The notes under the pieces were generated by a model, which had not been told where the DNA came from, made no database searches, and saw only the letters and a list, made by a program, of their open reading frames with translations. This document shows, piece after piece, positions 12,792 to 19,326 of a stretch of DNA of 34,227 bases (the stretch's first letter is position 1; each line of letters starts with the position of its first letter). The DNA comes from a virus. Where the stretch lies: positions 1 through 34,227 of IMG/VR virus record IMGVR_UViG_3300023181_000061, one strand, 5' to 3'. Made by a program: the position numbers and the translations under genes.

Positions 12792-12998
12792 ATGAAACAA
12801 ATAGCACTATTTATAGCCTTTATAACACTCTTTTCATGCAGCAATGAAGAAACAGACTGTACAGCCGCTAAAAATGAAATAACGGCACGCTTTGAAACTC
12901 AATTGGAAGCTGAAACAAAACATCATCCAGTAGACTACGACAAAATATCCCTGCTAATCCAGGAACGTGATAACCTAATCGATAACGCTTGTAATTAA
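12792..12998 (+). CDS. Small phage lipoprotein B (68 aa)
   Basis: A type II signal peptide (MKQIALFIAFITLF followed by lipobox FSC) is followed by a short helical mature domain of about 53 residues, anchored at Cys16. As in lipoprotein A (9159-9347), there is a Cys a few residues after the anchor (ETDCTAA) and one close to the C-terminus (DNACN), with a Q-L-E-A-like helix between, so the two proteins look like diverged paralogues. Likely outside or periplasmic location; superinfection exclusion is a possible role by analogy with other small phage lipoproteins. Confidence 0.8.
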   Translation: MKQIALFIAFITLFSCSNEETDCTAAKNEITARFETQLEAETKHHPVDYDKISLLIQERDNLIDNACN

Positions 12999-13002
12999 AA
13001 AA

Positions 13003-13425
13003 ATGGAAGAAACTTTAATCTCATTTGAGACAGCAAAGCTTGCTAAGGAAAAAGGGTTTGATGAAAAATGCAGGAAGCATTACGACCTAACAGGTAAACT
13101 ATTAGGATTTACAGGATATGATAAAATGAAGGGATTTAATATAAATTCTAAAATAAAGCTTGTAGACAACGGTACAGATGAATTTAGTTATCCTGATTCA
13201 GAATGCACAGCAACATCACAGAGCCTACTCCAAAAGTGGATAAGGGAAAAACCAACACCAATAAATGTAACTCCTTTTACAGACTTTATAACATGGCAAG
13301 TAGAAATACAGCATCCCGATAAAGGATTATCTATAATAGAAAAAAACAAGGATGGAAGTTGGTTTGACAGTTACGAGGAAGCACTCGAAGCCGGACTTAT
13401 TGAAGCACTTAAATTAATACCATAA
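13003..13425 (+). CDS. Conserved phage hypothetical protein (140 aa)
   Basis: A 140-residue protein with SQSLLQKWIREKPTPINVTP in the middle and a C-terminal helix SYEEALEAGLIEALKLI. The pair 'LLQKWLREKH...I-x-V' plus 'YEEALExGLxxALxLI' marks a family that is very common in Bacteroidota phages and prophages; its function is unknown. It often lies just before the terminase genes, as it does here. Confidence 0.8.
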   Translation: MEETLISFETAKLAKEKGFDEKCRKHYDLTGKLLGFTGYDKMKGFNINSKIKLVDNGTDEFSYPDSECTATSQSLLQKWIREKPTPINVTPFTDFITWQVEIQHPDKGLSIIEKNKDGSWFDSYEEALEAGLIEALKLIP

Positions 13426-13432
13426 TATTTAC

Positions 13433-13440
13433 TACATTTG
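13433..13440 (+). promoter_or_regulatory. Rightward -7 promoter box before the zinc-ribbon gene
   Basis: TACATTTG (13433-13440) matches TAnnTTTG, as at 6424 and 16765. No TTTG is at the -33 position. The distance to the ATG at 13462 is 21 bases, so the leader would be only about 14 bases. It could serve the zinc-ribbon, 81-residue and terminase genes. Confidence 0.5.
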
Positions 13441-13461
13441 CTTAAGACTAAAACAATAAAC

Positions 13462-13659
13462 ATGCAAACATTAGATGGGCACAACAAACAAACATGTGAC
13501 GCTTATTGGGTAGAAAGCATATACCCTAAAAATAATGGTATAGAATGCCCAAAATGCAAACATGAACTACAAGATACAAATAGTAATGTACTATGCAGCA
13601 ACCCGCCTCAGTACAATGTAAATTGCAGTAATTGTGACTACACAGGATATAGGTTTTAA
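13462..13659 (+). CDS. Zinc-ribbon mini-protein (65 aa)
   Basis: I place the start at ATG 13462 (MQTLDGHNKQTCDAYWVES), because the upstream ATG at 13438 would sit within the -7 box. The protein holds two CxxC knuckles, ECPKCKHEL and NCSNCDYTGYR, about 28 residues apart, a classic zinc ribbon. Such small ribbons bind nucleic acid or protein. Its end is followed closely by the next gene. Confidence 0.8.
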   Translation: MQTLDGHNKQTCDAYWVESIYPKNNGIECPKCKHELQDTNSNVLCSNPPQYNVNCSNCDYTGYRF

Positions 13660-13678
13660 CAATAATAACATTGAAACA

Positions 13679-13924
13679 ATGAAAGAAAAAGACATAAAAG
13701 AAATATGGGGAAATGAATTATATAAAGTATTTAAACAACATATTGACGAAGAAGGATGGCTAACAAGCCAATGGGCAGATATAATAGAAGATGAAATACC
13801 AAAGTATGATGAGGACTATAATAAAAATGTATTATTCGAGTCTACATATCAAAGAATGTATTATTTAGATATGGAGCATAACTTTGATTACACTAAAGTA
13901 AGACCTCTACCTAATCAGAATTAA
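13679..13924 (+). CDS. Hypothetical acidic protein (81 aa)
   Basis: I chose ATG 13679 (MKEKDIKEIWGNELYKVFKQ), which follows an A-rich AACA context, over a start at 13634 inside the previous gene. The 81 residues are acidic and aromatic (LTSQWADIIEDEIPKYDEDY). No family is recognised. Confidence 0.65.
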   Translation: MKEKDIKEIWGNELYKVFKQHIDEEGWLTSQWADIIEDEIPKYDEDYNKNVLFESTYQRMYYLDMEHNFDYTKVRPLPNQN

Positions 13925-13946
13925 TAAGGATTAAAAATACTTAATT

Positions 13947-14474
13947 ATGGCAGCACCACTTGGTAATAACTATTGGGAATTGAGATCTAAACATGGAAGG
14001 GATAAGTTATTTAGCACACCTGAACTAATGTGGGAAGCATGTGTTGAGTATTTCCAATGGGTAGACCTTAACAATGTTGAAAAAGAAGATTATGTAGGCA
14101 AAGACGCAGATAGAGTTTTAAGGCAACTACAACGTCCATATTCACTTTCAGGATTATGCGTTTATCTTGATTGTGGGGTAAATTACTTTAATCAATTTGA
14201 ATCGGCTTTAGATTTGAATACTGATTTAGGCAAAGGCTATTCGTTAATCTTAACACGCATTAGAGGGATTATATTTTCTCAACAGTTCGATGGAGCAACT
14301 ACAGGAGTATTTAACGCCAATATTATAGCTCGTAGTTTAGGATTAACAGATAGAAGTGACATAACAAGCGGAAACGAGATTATACAAAACCCTTCTATAA
14401 ACTTAGGTTTACTCTCAAACAAAGTCTTAGAGGAATTAGAAGCGGCAGCAAATAAGCAAAACAAAGAGGAATAG
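13947..14474 (+). CDS. terS: Terminase small subunit
   Basis: A 175-residue DNA-packaging protein that recognises the packaging site and directs the large subunit to it. The N-terminus (GNNYWELRSKHGRDKLFSTP ELMWEACVEYFQW) is the typical opening of the gp3/small-terminase family of Bacteroidota phages, followed by the HTH-like part SLSGLCVYLDCGVNYFNQFE and a helical oligomerisation region ending LLSNKVLEELEAAANKQNKE. It is followed, after a 46-residue ORF, by terL. Confidence 0.87.
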   Translation: MAAPLGNNYWELRSKHGRDKLFSTPELMWEACVEYFQWVDLNNVEKEDYVGKDADRVLRQLQRPYSLSGLCVYLDCGVNYFNQFESALDLNTDLGKGYSLILTRIRGIIFSQQFDGATTGVFNANIIARSLGLTDRSDITSGNEIIQNPSINLGLLSNKVLEELEAAANKQNKEE

Positions 14475-14476
14475 TT

Positions 14477-14617
14477 ATGAGAGCAAACGAAATAAAAAAC
14501 TGGGTTAGCATTAAGCCAAAAAAAAAATGTTTATATTCTCGTAGGAATGAGATAATAGGTAAAGTTATATTTGGCTATTCTATTTGTTTAAGAATATTTG
14601 GTTATAACATTATATGA
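14477..14617 (+). CDS. Mini-protein between the terminase subunits (46 aa)
   Basis: ATG 14477 to TGA 14617, starting two bases after the terS stop and overlapping the terL start as ATGA. The 46 residues are strongly basic at first (IKNWVSIKPKKKCLYSRRNE) and hydrophobic at the end (VIFGYSICLRIFGYNII). No family is recognised. The overlap suggests coupled translation with terL. Confidence 0.55.
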   Translation: MRANEIKNWVSIKPKKKCLYSRRNEIIGKVIFGYSICLRIFGYNII

Positions 14618-16110
14618 TACCCGAAATAACCCTAATAGATGTAAAAGCAGAGAGATCAAAACGGTCTCTTTTTTACTTTTTAAAAGAGTTTTGGCATGTA
14701 GTTATAAAAGAGGACTTTGTTTACAACTGGCATTTAGAGTATTTATGTGATGAGATACAATTAGTAGTTGATAAATATGTACTTGATAGGCAACCGCATA
14801 TTGAACCGGATAAATGGTACAAAGGCATTTTAGATAATATAGAGCAAAACTTAATTATGAACGTGCCGCCTGGTACAACTAAGTCAACTATATTAAGCCG
14901 TATGGTTAATCCGTGGCTTTGGTGTATAGATGATAGTAAGAGTATGTTAGGTAGTACCATTGACAGTAAGAATGCAACCAGTTTCAGTATAGCGTCTTTA
15001 GATATTATTAAAAGCGAAAAGTATAAACTATATTTCCCTACAGTAAAAATAAGACGTGATGCAAGTGCAAAAACGTTTTACATGAGCGGAAACAGAGGGG
15101 AAAGGTACAGCTTAACAACACGTGGTAGTAGTACGGGTAAGCACGTTCATTTATTAGCAGATGATGACCCTATGGATTATCAAACAGCGCAAAGCCCTGT
15201 TTCGGCTGCTGAATGTATAGAGGGCTTCAAAGCGTTACAATCCCGTAAAAAGGATAAATCAAAAACGCCTTACATACTTGTAATGCAAAAGCTATCAAGT
15301 AGAGATACATCGAGCCATGCTTTAAAAGTACTTAAAGGGCATGTAAGGCATATTTGTTTGCCGGCAGAAGATATATACGATAATATAATTCCAAGCGATT
15401 TAAGGAAATATTACGTTGATGGATTATTAGATCCTGTTAGACTTAATCGAAACATATTGTTAAGTCAAAAAATGGGTTTGAATGATGATAGTAAACCAAT
15501 ATCAGATATAGCCTATAACATCCAGTACAACCAAGCAATTGAGACAGGAGAAGATTTACTTTATACCAAACTTAACTTTGTTGATTCATTGCCCGAAGAT
15601 AGAAGCCAAGCAATACGATTTAGCTTTACCGATGTAGCTGATGCAGGGGATGATTACTTTGCTACATGGTTTGTAGAATTGAACGGAAATCAATTGTATA
15701 TTTATGATGCAGTTTACACACAAGAACCAAGCAAGATAACAGGCGGCAAGATTAAGAATAAAATAGAAATGCACAACTCAATGATTAACAAGATGGAGAC
15801 TAATAACCAAGGTGGTACGTTTATAACATTCTTGCAGTCACAAGGGGTTATGATAGATGGTTATTACAGTAGCGGAAACAAAGAGAACAGAATTACGTCA
15901 CACGCACAATTCTTAGGCTTTGTTAAGTTCGTTAAGCCTATGACTATGCCTTACCATACTAATGAGTACTCACAGGCCGTTAAACACATGCAGTCATACC
16001 CTAAGGTAGGCAAAGCCGATGACGGACACGACGATGCGGAAGATGCAGCTACTGAAATGCTTAAGTACTTTTATACTAATTATAGATATTTATTCACTTT
16101 AAATCAATAA
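14614..16110 (+). CDS. terL: Terminase large subunit
   Basis: The 498-residue packaging motor, with ATPase and nuclease halves. The P-loop is PPGTTKST (85-92), a Bacteroidota-phage variant of GxxxxGK[ST]; Walker B with catalytic acids is LLADDDP (180-186); the coupling segment is ILVMQKLSSRDTSS (221-234). The RNase-H-like nuclease carries acidic residues at FTDVADAGDD (D340, D346/347) and the C-terminal HDDAEDA (472-478), for metal binding. Length is normal for the family. Translation starts in an ATGA overlap with the preceding mini-gene. Confidence 0.95.
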   Translation: MIPEITLIDVKAERSKRSLFYFLKEFWHVVIKEDFVYNWHLEYLCDEIQLVVDKYVLDRQPHIEPDKWYKGILDNIEQNLIMNVPPGTTKSTILSRMVNPWLWCIDDSKSMLGSTIDSKNATSFSIASLDIIKSEKYKLYFPTVKIRRDASAKTFYMSGNRGERYSLTTRGSSTGKHVHLLADDDPMDYQTAQSPVSAAECIEGFKALQSRKKDKSKTPYILVMQKLSSRDTSSHALKVLKGHVRHICLPAEDIYDNIIPSDLRKYYVDGLLDPVRLNRNILLSQKMGLNDDSKPISDIAYNIQYNQAIETGEDLLYTKLNFVDSLPEDRSQAIRFSFTDVADAGDDYFATWFVELNGNQLYIYDAVYTQEPSKITGGKIKNKIEMHNSMINKMETNNQGGTFITFLQSQGVMIDGYYSSGNKENRITSHAQFLGFVKFVKPMTMPYHTNEYSQAVKHMQSYPKVGKADDGHDDAEDAATEMLKYFYTNYRYLFTLNQ

Positions 16111-16111
16111 C

Positions 16112-16513
16112 ATGGAAATAGAACATGAATCAATGTCTGATGTATTTCAAAAGTATCATTTAAAAGGTTTCCCTTTTGATGCTGTAATACATAAATTCAC
16201 AGAGCCCGATACAGGATACCCACACGACCATCCTTTTGGATTCTACACTTTTGTATTAAAAGGCTCTTACAAAGAAACTGTGTATGATATAAAGCATGGT
16301 AAAGTAATAGAACGTCATCAAACATGGCATAAAGGCACATCGCACTTTGTCCCCGCTAATTTAATACATAAGATTACTAAACTACATGAAGTGGAATGTT
16401 GGACTATTATAATTCCTGCACACAAAGAACAAGAGCCAGCGTTTTATAATTTTGATAATAGTAAAATACTAAAGAAGTTTTGGTATGAGGATGAATTTAA
16501 AGAGATAAACTAA
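16112..16513 (+). CDS. Cupin-fold protein (133 aa)
   Basis: A 133-residue single-domain cupin. The first metal-binding motif reads YPHDHPFGFYTFVLKGSYKE (H..H...F.......E), and a second histidine-bearing motif follows at GTSHFVPANLIHKITKL (H...), then VECWTIIIPAHKE. Cupins of this form are seen in several phage genomes, where the reaction is unknown; sugar epimerase, dioxygenase-like and purely structural roles are all possible. It lies two bases after terL, inside the packaging module. Confidence 0.8.
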   Translation: MEIEHESMSDVFQKYHLKGFPFDAVIHKFTEPDTGYPHDHPFGFYTFVLKGSYKETVYDIKHGKVIERHQTWHKGTSHFVPANLIHKITKLHEVECWTIIIPAHKEQEPAFYNFDNSKILKKFWYEDEFKEIN

Positions 16514-16531
16514 TTATAAAAAAATCATAGC

Positions 16532-16732
16532 ATGCAAGCAAATAACAAACACAACCGTAAAATAAGAGGCATTCTTAAGTATAAAAAGAGATTAAGCCTT
16601 TATGGGTTGGAATCAAGCAATAAACTACGTACAACAGGCAAACCATGTAGTTGCGCTATGTGTAGTCCCGCTAAAGTAGAAGATAAAGCAAAGTACCGGT
16701 TAAATAAATTTAACAAACAAAAGCTTTTTTAA
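16532..16732 (+). CDS. CSCxMCS basic mini-protein (66 aa)
   Basis: A 66-residue, very basic protein with the cysteine cluster KPCSCAMCSPAK at residues ~37-48 and lysine/arginine-rich arms on both sides. The same 'G-K-P-C-S-C-x-M-C-S' motif occurs in small proteins of many bacteria and phages; it probably binds a metal, but no function is established. It sits between the cupin and the portal leader. Confidence 0.75.
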   Translation: MQANNKHNRKIRGILKYKKRLSLYGLESSNKLRTTGKPCSCAMCSPAKVEDKAKYRLNKFNKQKLF

Positions 16733-16742
16733 TTATAAATAC

Positions 16743-16772
16743 ATTGTTATGTTATTAAATTAGTTACATTTG
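16743..16772 (+). promoter_or_regulatory. Promoter ahead of the portal/head operon
   Basis: TACATTTG (16765-16772) is a full TAnnTTTG -7 box; ATTG (16743-16746) lies 18 bases upstream as a weak -33 element (TTG). TTACA and TGTAA flank the box's centre as a short inverted repeat. Transcription would start near 16779. Confidence 0.65.
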
Positions 16773-16793
16773 CTGTAAATAAAGTATGTGAAG

Positions 16794-16880
16794 ATGCATA
16801 TTACCTTGCCATTTTACGATAATAAAGCCACTACATGCAGGAATGCGTGCGGTGGCTTTTTATATTTAACTAATATATGA
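16794..16880 (+). CDS. Possible leader peptide of the portal operon (28 aa)
   Basis: ATG 16794 starts a 28-residue ORF (MHITLPFYDNKATTCRNACG...) that runs through the hairpin 16824-16861 and ends in an ATGA overlap with the portal start at 16877. The overlap matches the coupling seen at several other joints in this operon. It could be a chance ORF; the hairpin would be disrupted while ribosomes translate it. Confidence 0.35.
   Translation: MHITLPFYDNKATTCRNACGGFLYLTNI
16824..16861 (+). terminator. Strong GNRA-capped hairpin plus U5 in the portal leader
   Basis: AAAGCCAC (16824-16831) pairs with GTGGCTTT (16852-16859). Inside, CATGCA and TGCGTG pair (one U-G) around the tetraloop GGAA, a GNRA loop; a U-G pair and one A/C mismatch connect the two stems. 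The right arm runs into five T (16857-16861). It has all features of a rho-independent terminator or attenuator only ~45 bases after the predicted transcription start. Confidence 0.75.
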
Positions 16881-18064
16881 ATTGGTTAGAACGTAAATGG
16901 CAAAGTGTTTTTGGAATTGAAAAGTACCGAGGCACTATAAACGGAATGCCGACACAATTTAATATTGATATGTTCGGTGCGGGTAATAGCCGTAAAACAC
17001 ATTACCCTGAATCGTTTAGTAAGTATGTATGTATCTATAGAGAAGTATTTATAGTTCAAAACGTAATAGGGCAAATAGGTAAACTTTGTGCTTCTGTAGA
17101 TTTCAGTAATGAAAACAAAAACGATAAGCTTGTAAATAAGTTAGAGAACCCTAATAACAAGCAATCAAAGCAGGAATACATAAAAGAGTTTGTTGCCTAT
17201 ATAAAGTCATCGGGTTGGGTTGTAGTTTGGAAACGTTATGTTAGCTACGGTAATTTTGATACAATGGAGCTTATTAATTTAGATCCTGACAAAACAGAAT
17301 TTACCAACACAGGCGATATAATAACAGATTACGACGATAAAGAACACAGGATTGCAAAAGAGGATGTAATAATCCTATTCGATACTGTTAGAGAAAAAAA
17401 CGGTAAAGGTTATTCGGCATTGCGGCCGTTACGTTCTCAAATAGATAATATACTTGATGCTCAAAAAGCAAAAGGAATACAAATACAGAATAGCGGTATA
17501 ACTATTATAAGCCCTAAAGCTGTTAATGGCACTAATGCAGTAGATGAGGGTATAAATGCAATGGTGCATCCTGATATACCTAATCAAGTTACACAAAAAC
17601 AGCAGATAGAGCAAAAGCTTGCCGGACGTGATTTAGAGAGTAGATATATTGTAAGTTCAAAAGGGCTTGATGCAAATAACTTAGGCGCGCAATTAAACGC
17701 TGTTAACTTTGATGATATTGAAGAAGCTGATAAACTAAGTATATGTTCGGCTTTTGGTGTAGATGTAGAATTAACACCTTACGGTAAAAATGCAACGTTT
17801 GACAATAAGCAACAGGCAGAGTTATCAATCGTACAAAAAGAAGCAACGCCATTGATGCAGAATCTAATAAACTCTTTGGTTAGTGAGTTCCCTGGTAAAG
17901 GAAACCCTAATGTGAGTTTTGCACATTTAGACTGCATGAGTATAATTGAAAAGAGAATACAAGAAACTAATACGGTTAGAATATCACATGTTACAACGCT
18001 GTTAGGTTCAGGTTTGATTGATGAGGCACAAGGTAAAAAGCTTTTAAAAGATATAATAGGATGA
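16877..18064 (+). CDS. Portal protein (HK97-type)
   Basis: A 395-residue portal protein that forms the twelve-fold ring at one capsid vertex through which DNA is pumped. It has the family layout: MNWLERKWQSVFG start, YRCVNIIA-like segment (VFIVQNVIGQIGKLCASVDF), the LINLDPDKTEF strand, KEDVIILFDTV, ALRPLRSQIDNILDAQ helix, a VSSKGLDANNLG part, and the C-terminal IEEADKLSICSAFGVDVELT PYG. The start at 16877 lies 15 bases after a hairpin-U5. Its stop overlaps the next gene as ATGA. Confidence 0.92.
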   Translation: MNWLERKWQSVFGIEKYRGTINGMPTQFNIDMFGAGNSRKTHYPESFSKYVCIYREVFIVQNVIGQIGKLCASVDFSNENKNDKLVNKLENPNNKQSKQEYIKEFVAYIKSSGWVVVWKRYVSYGNFDTMELINLDPDKTEFTNTGDIITDYDDKEHRIAKEDVIILFDTVREKNGKGYSALRPLRSQIDNILDAQKAKGIQIQNSGITIISPKAVNGTNAVDEGINAMVHPDIPNQVTQKQQIEQKLAGRDLESRYIVSSKGLDANNLGAQLNAVNFDDIEEADKLSICSAFGVDVELTPYGKNATFDNKQQAELSIVQKEATPLMQNLINSLVSEFPGKGNPNVSFAHLDCMSIIEKRIQETNTVRISHVTTLLGSGLIDEAQGKKLLKDIIG

Positions 18065-18348
18065 GCAAGTATAAAGTTTATAATGATATGAATAACTGTA
18101 TAGGTTATTTTGAAGCAGATAAAGTTACACGTAATGGAGAAGCGTTTGACTTCGATAATGGTTTAACTGTATTAACAGGAGAAATATTTGAGAACAATAC
18201 TTATATAATATATGATGGTATTAATTCTACGTCTATTAAAGGAACTCATTTATCTTTAACAGAAGACAGTATATTTATTTATGACTACAAAGAGCTTGTG
18301 GCTGTAGTACCTAAATCGACTATTGTTTGTAAAAGACAACAGATATGA
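18061..18348 (+). CDS. Hypothetical beta-rich protein in the head operon (95 aa)
   Basis: A 95-residue protein whose strands alternate through the whole length (YKVYNDMNNCIGYFEADKVT, NNTYIIYDGINSTSIKG, DSIFIYDYKELVAVV), suggesting a small beta barrel. It lies between portal and protease and is ATGA-coupled on both sides, so it is probably made with them. No family is recognised. Confidence 0.7.
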   Translation: MSKYKVYNDMNNCIGYFEADKVTRNGEAFDFDNGLTVLTGEIFENNTYIIYDGINSTSIKGTHLSLTEDSIFIYDYKELVAVVPKSTIVCKRQQI

Positions 18349-18476
18349 AAGACGTTAAAACAGAAAACACTATTAAGCGTTTAGAGAACACATCAAAGAA
18401 CGCTAATCCTGAACTTAAACAGGAAATACAAGAAAAGATTAACGCGCTTAAAAGCGGTAAAATGATACAGAAATGA
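18345..18476 (+). CDS. Helical mini-protein between portal and protease (43 aa)
   Basis: ATG 18345 to TGA 18476, overlapping both neighbours as ATGA. The 43 residues are charged and helical (IKRLENTSKNANPELKQEIQ EKINALKSG). In other phages short helical proteins at this location act as scaffold or protease partners; here that is inference only. Confidence 0.6.
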   Translation: MKDVKTENTIKRLENTSKNANPELKQEIQEKINALKSGKMIQK

Positions 18477-19321
18477 TTATTTGTAAAGAGTTTCCTAACC
18501 AAGAGTTTGCCGATAAGCAGGAAATGTTTAAGGCACTTATTGAAAATAAAAAAAGCATCCTAACCTTAAAGAAAAGTGCTATTAAGGAAACGGACGGCTT
18601 TAGCTTTGGTTATGTAGAAACTATAGATAAATCAGAAGTTATTGTAAAGGCAAATAAGCCTGTTGTAGACGAAAATATAAGCGAGGTTAAGGTAAAGGTA
18701 GTAATCAATACTATCGGTCTATTTGACAGTCACAGGGACGTTCATATAAAAGGTATTTGGAAACGTTCATTAGAGCATTCGGATATTAAGATGCATTTAC
18801 AAGAACACAATAAAAGCTTCAATGCTGTTATTACAAACGAAGCTAAGGCATATACCCGTAGTGTAGCATGGAAAACACTTGGCTCGCCTTATGAGGGTAA
18901 CACAGAGGCTCTAATATTTGAAAGTACAGTTAAAGCATCCCGTAACGAGGAAATGTTTAAACAGTATAAAAATGGATGGGTTAATAATCACTCGGCAGGG
19001 ATGCAATATGTAGACCTTAAATTTTGCGTGAATAGCGAAGCTGAATGGGCTACAGATGAAAAAGCCAACTGGGATAAGTATTACCCTATGGTAGCTAACA
19101 AAGAAGATTTAGACCAAGTAGGGTATTTTTATGCCGTTACAGAAGCTAAATTAATTGAGGGTTCGGCTGTATTATTTGGCAGCAACTTTATAACACCGAC
19201 ACTTGAAAATAACATGAAGTCCGCAGACGATGCACCTTTAGATATTGATAAAGAAGATCCGGCTACTGCCACTCACAAAGAAGAAACTGAAACTATTGTT
19301 AAACGAAGGAGACAAATTTAA
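18473..19321 (+). CDS. HK97-type prohead maturation protease
   Basis: A 282-residue protease of the U35 type, which cleaves capsid delta domains and itself during maturation. Visible core: DSHRDV (86-90) matching the D..G.D strand, the catalytic-His region HLQEHNKSF (H112 the likely His), the nucleophile segment HSAGMQYV (S174) in place of the usual S-x-G-F, and the closing LIEGSAVLFGSN (E229) that completes the triad region. The C-terminal ~35 residues are charged and repetitive. It directly precedes the capsid gene, as expected. Confidence 0.9.
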   Translation: MIICKEFPNQEFADKQEMFKALIENKKSILTLKKSAIKETDGFSFGYVETIDKSEVIVKANKPVVDENISEVKVKVVINTIGLFDSHRDVHIKGIWKRSLEHSDIKMHLQEHNKSFNAVITNEAKAYTRSVAWKTLGSPYEGNTEALIFESTVKASRNEEMFKQYKNGWVNNHSAGMQYVDLKFCVNSEAEWATDEKANWDKYYPMVANKEDLDQVGYFYAVTEAKLIEGSAVLFGSNFITPTLENNMKSADDAPLDIDKEDPATATHKEETETIVKRRRQI

Positions 19322-19326
19322 AAATT

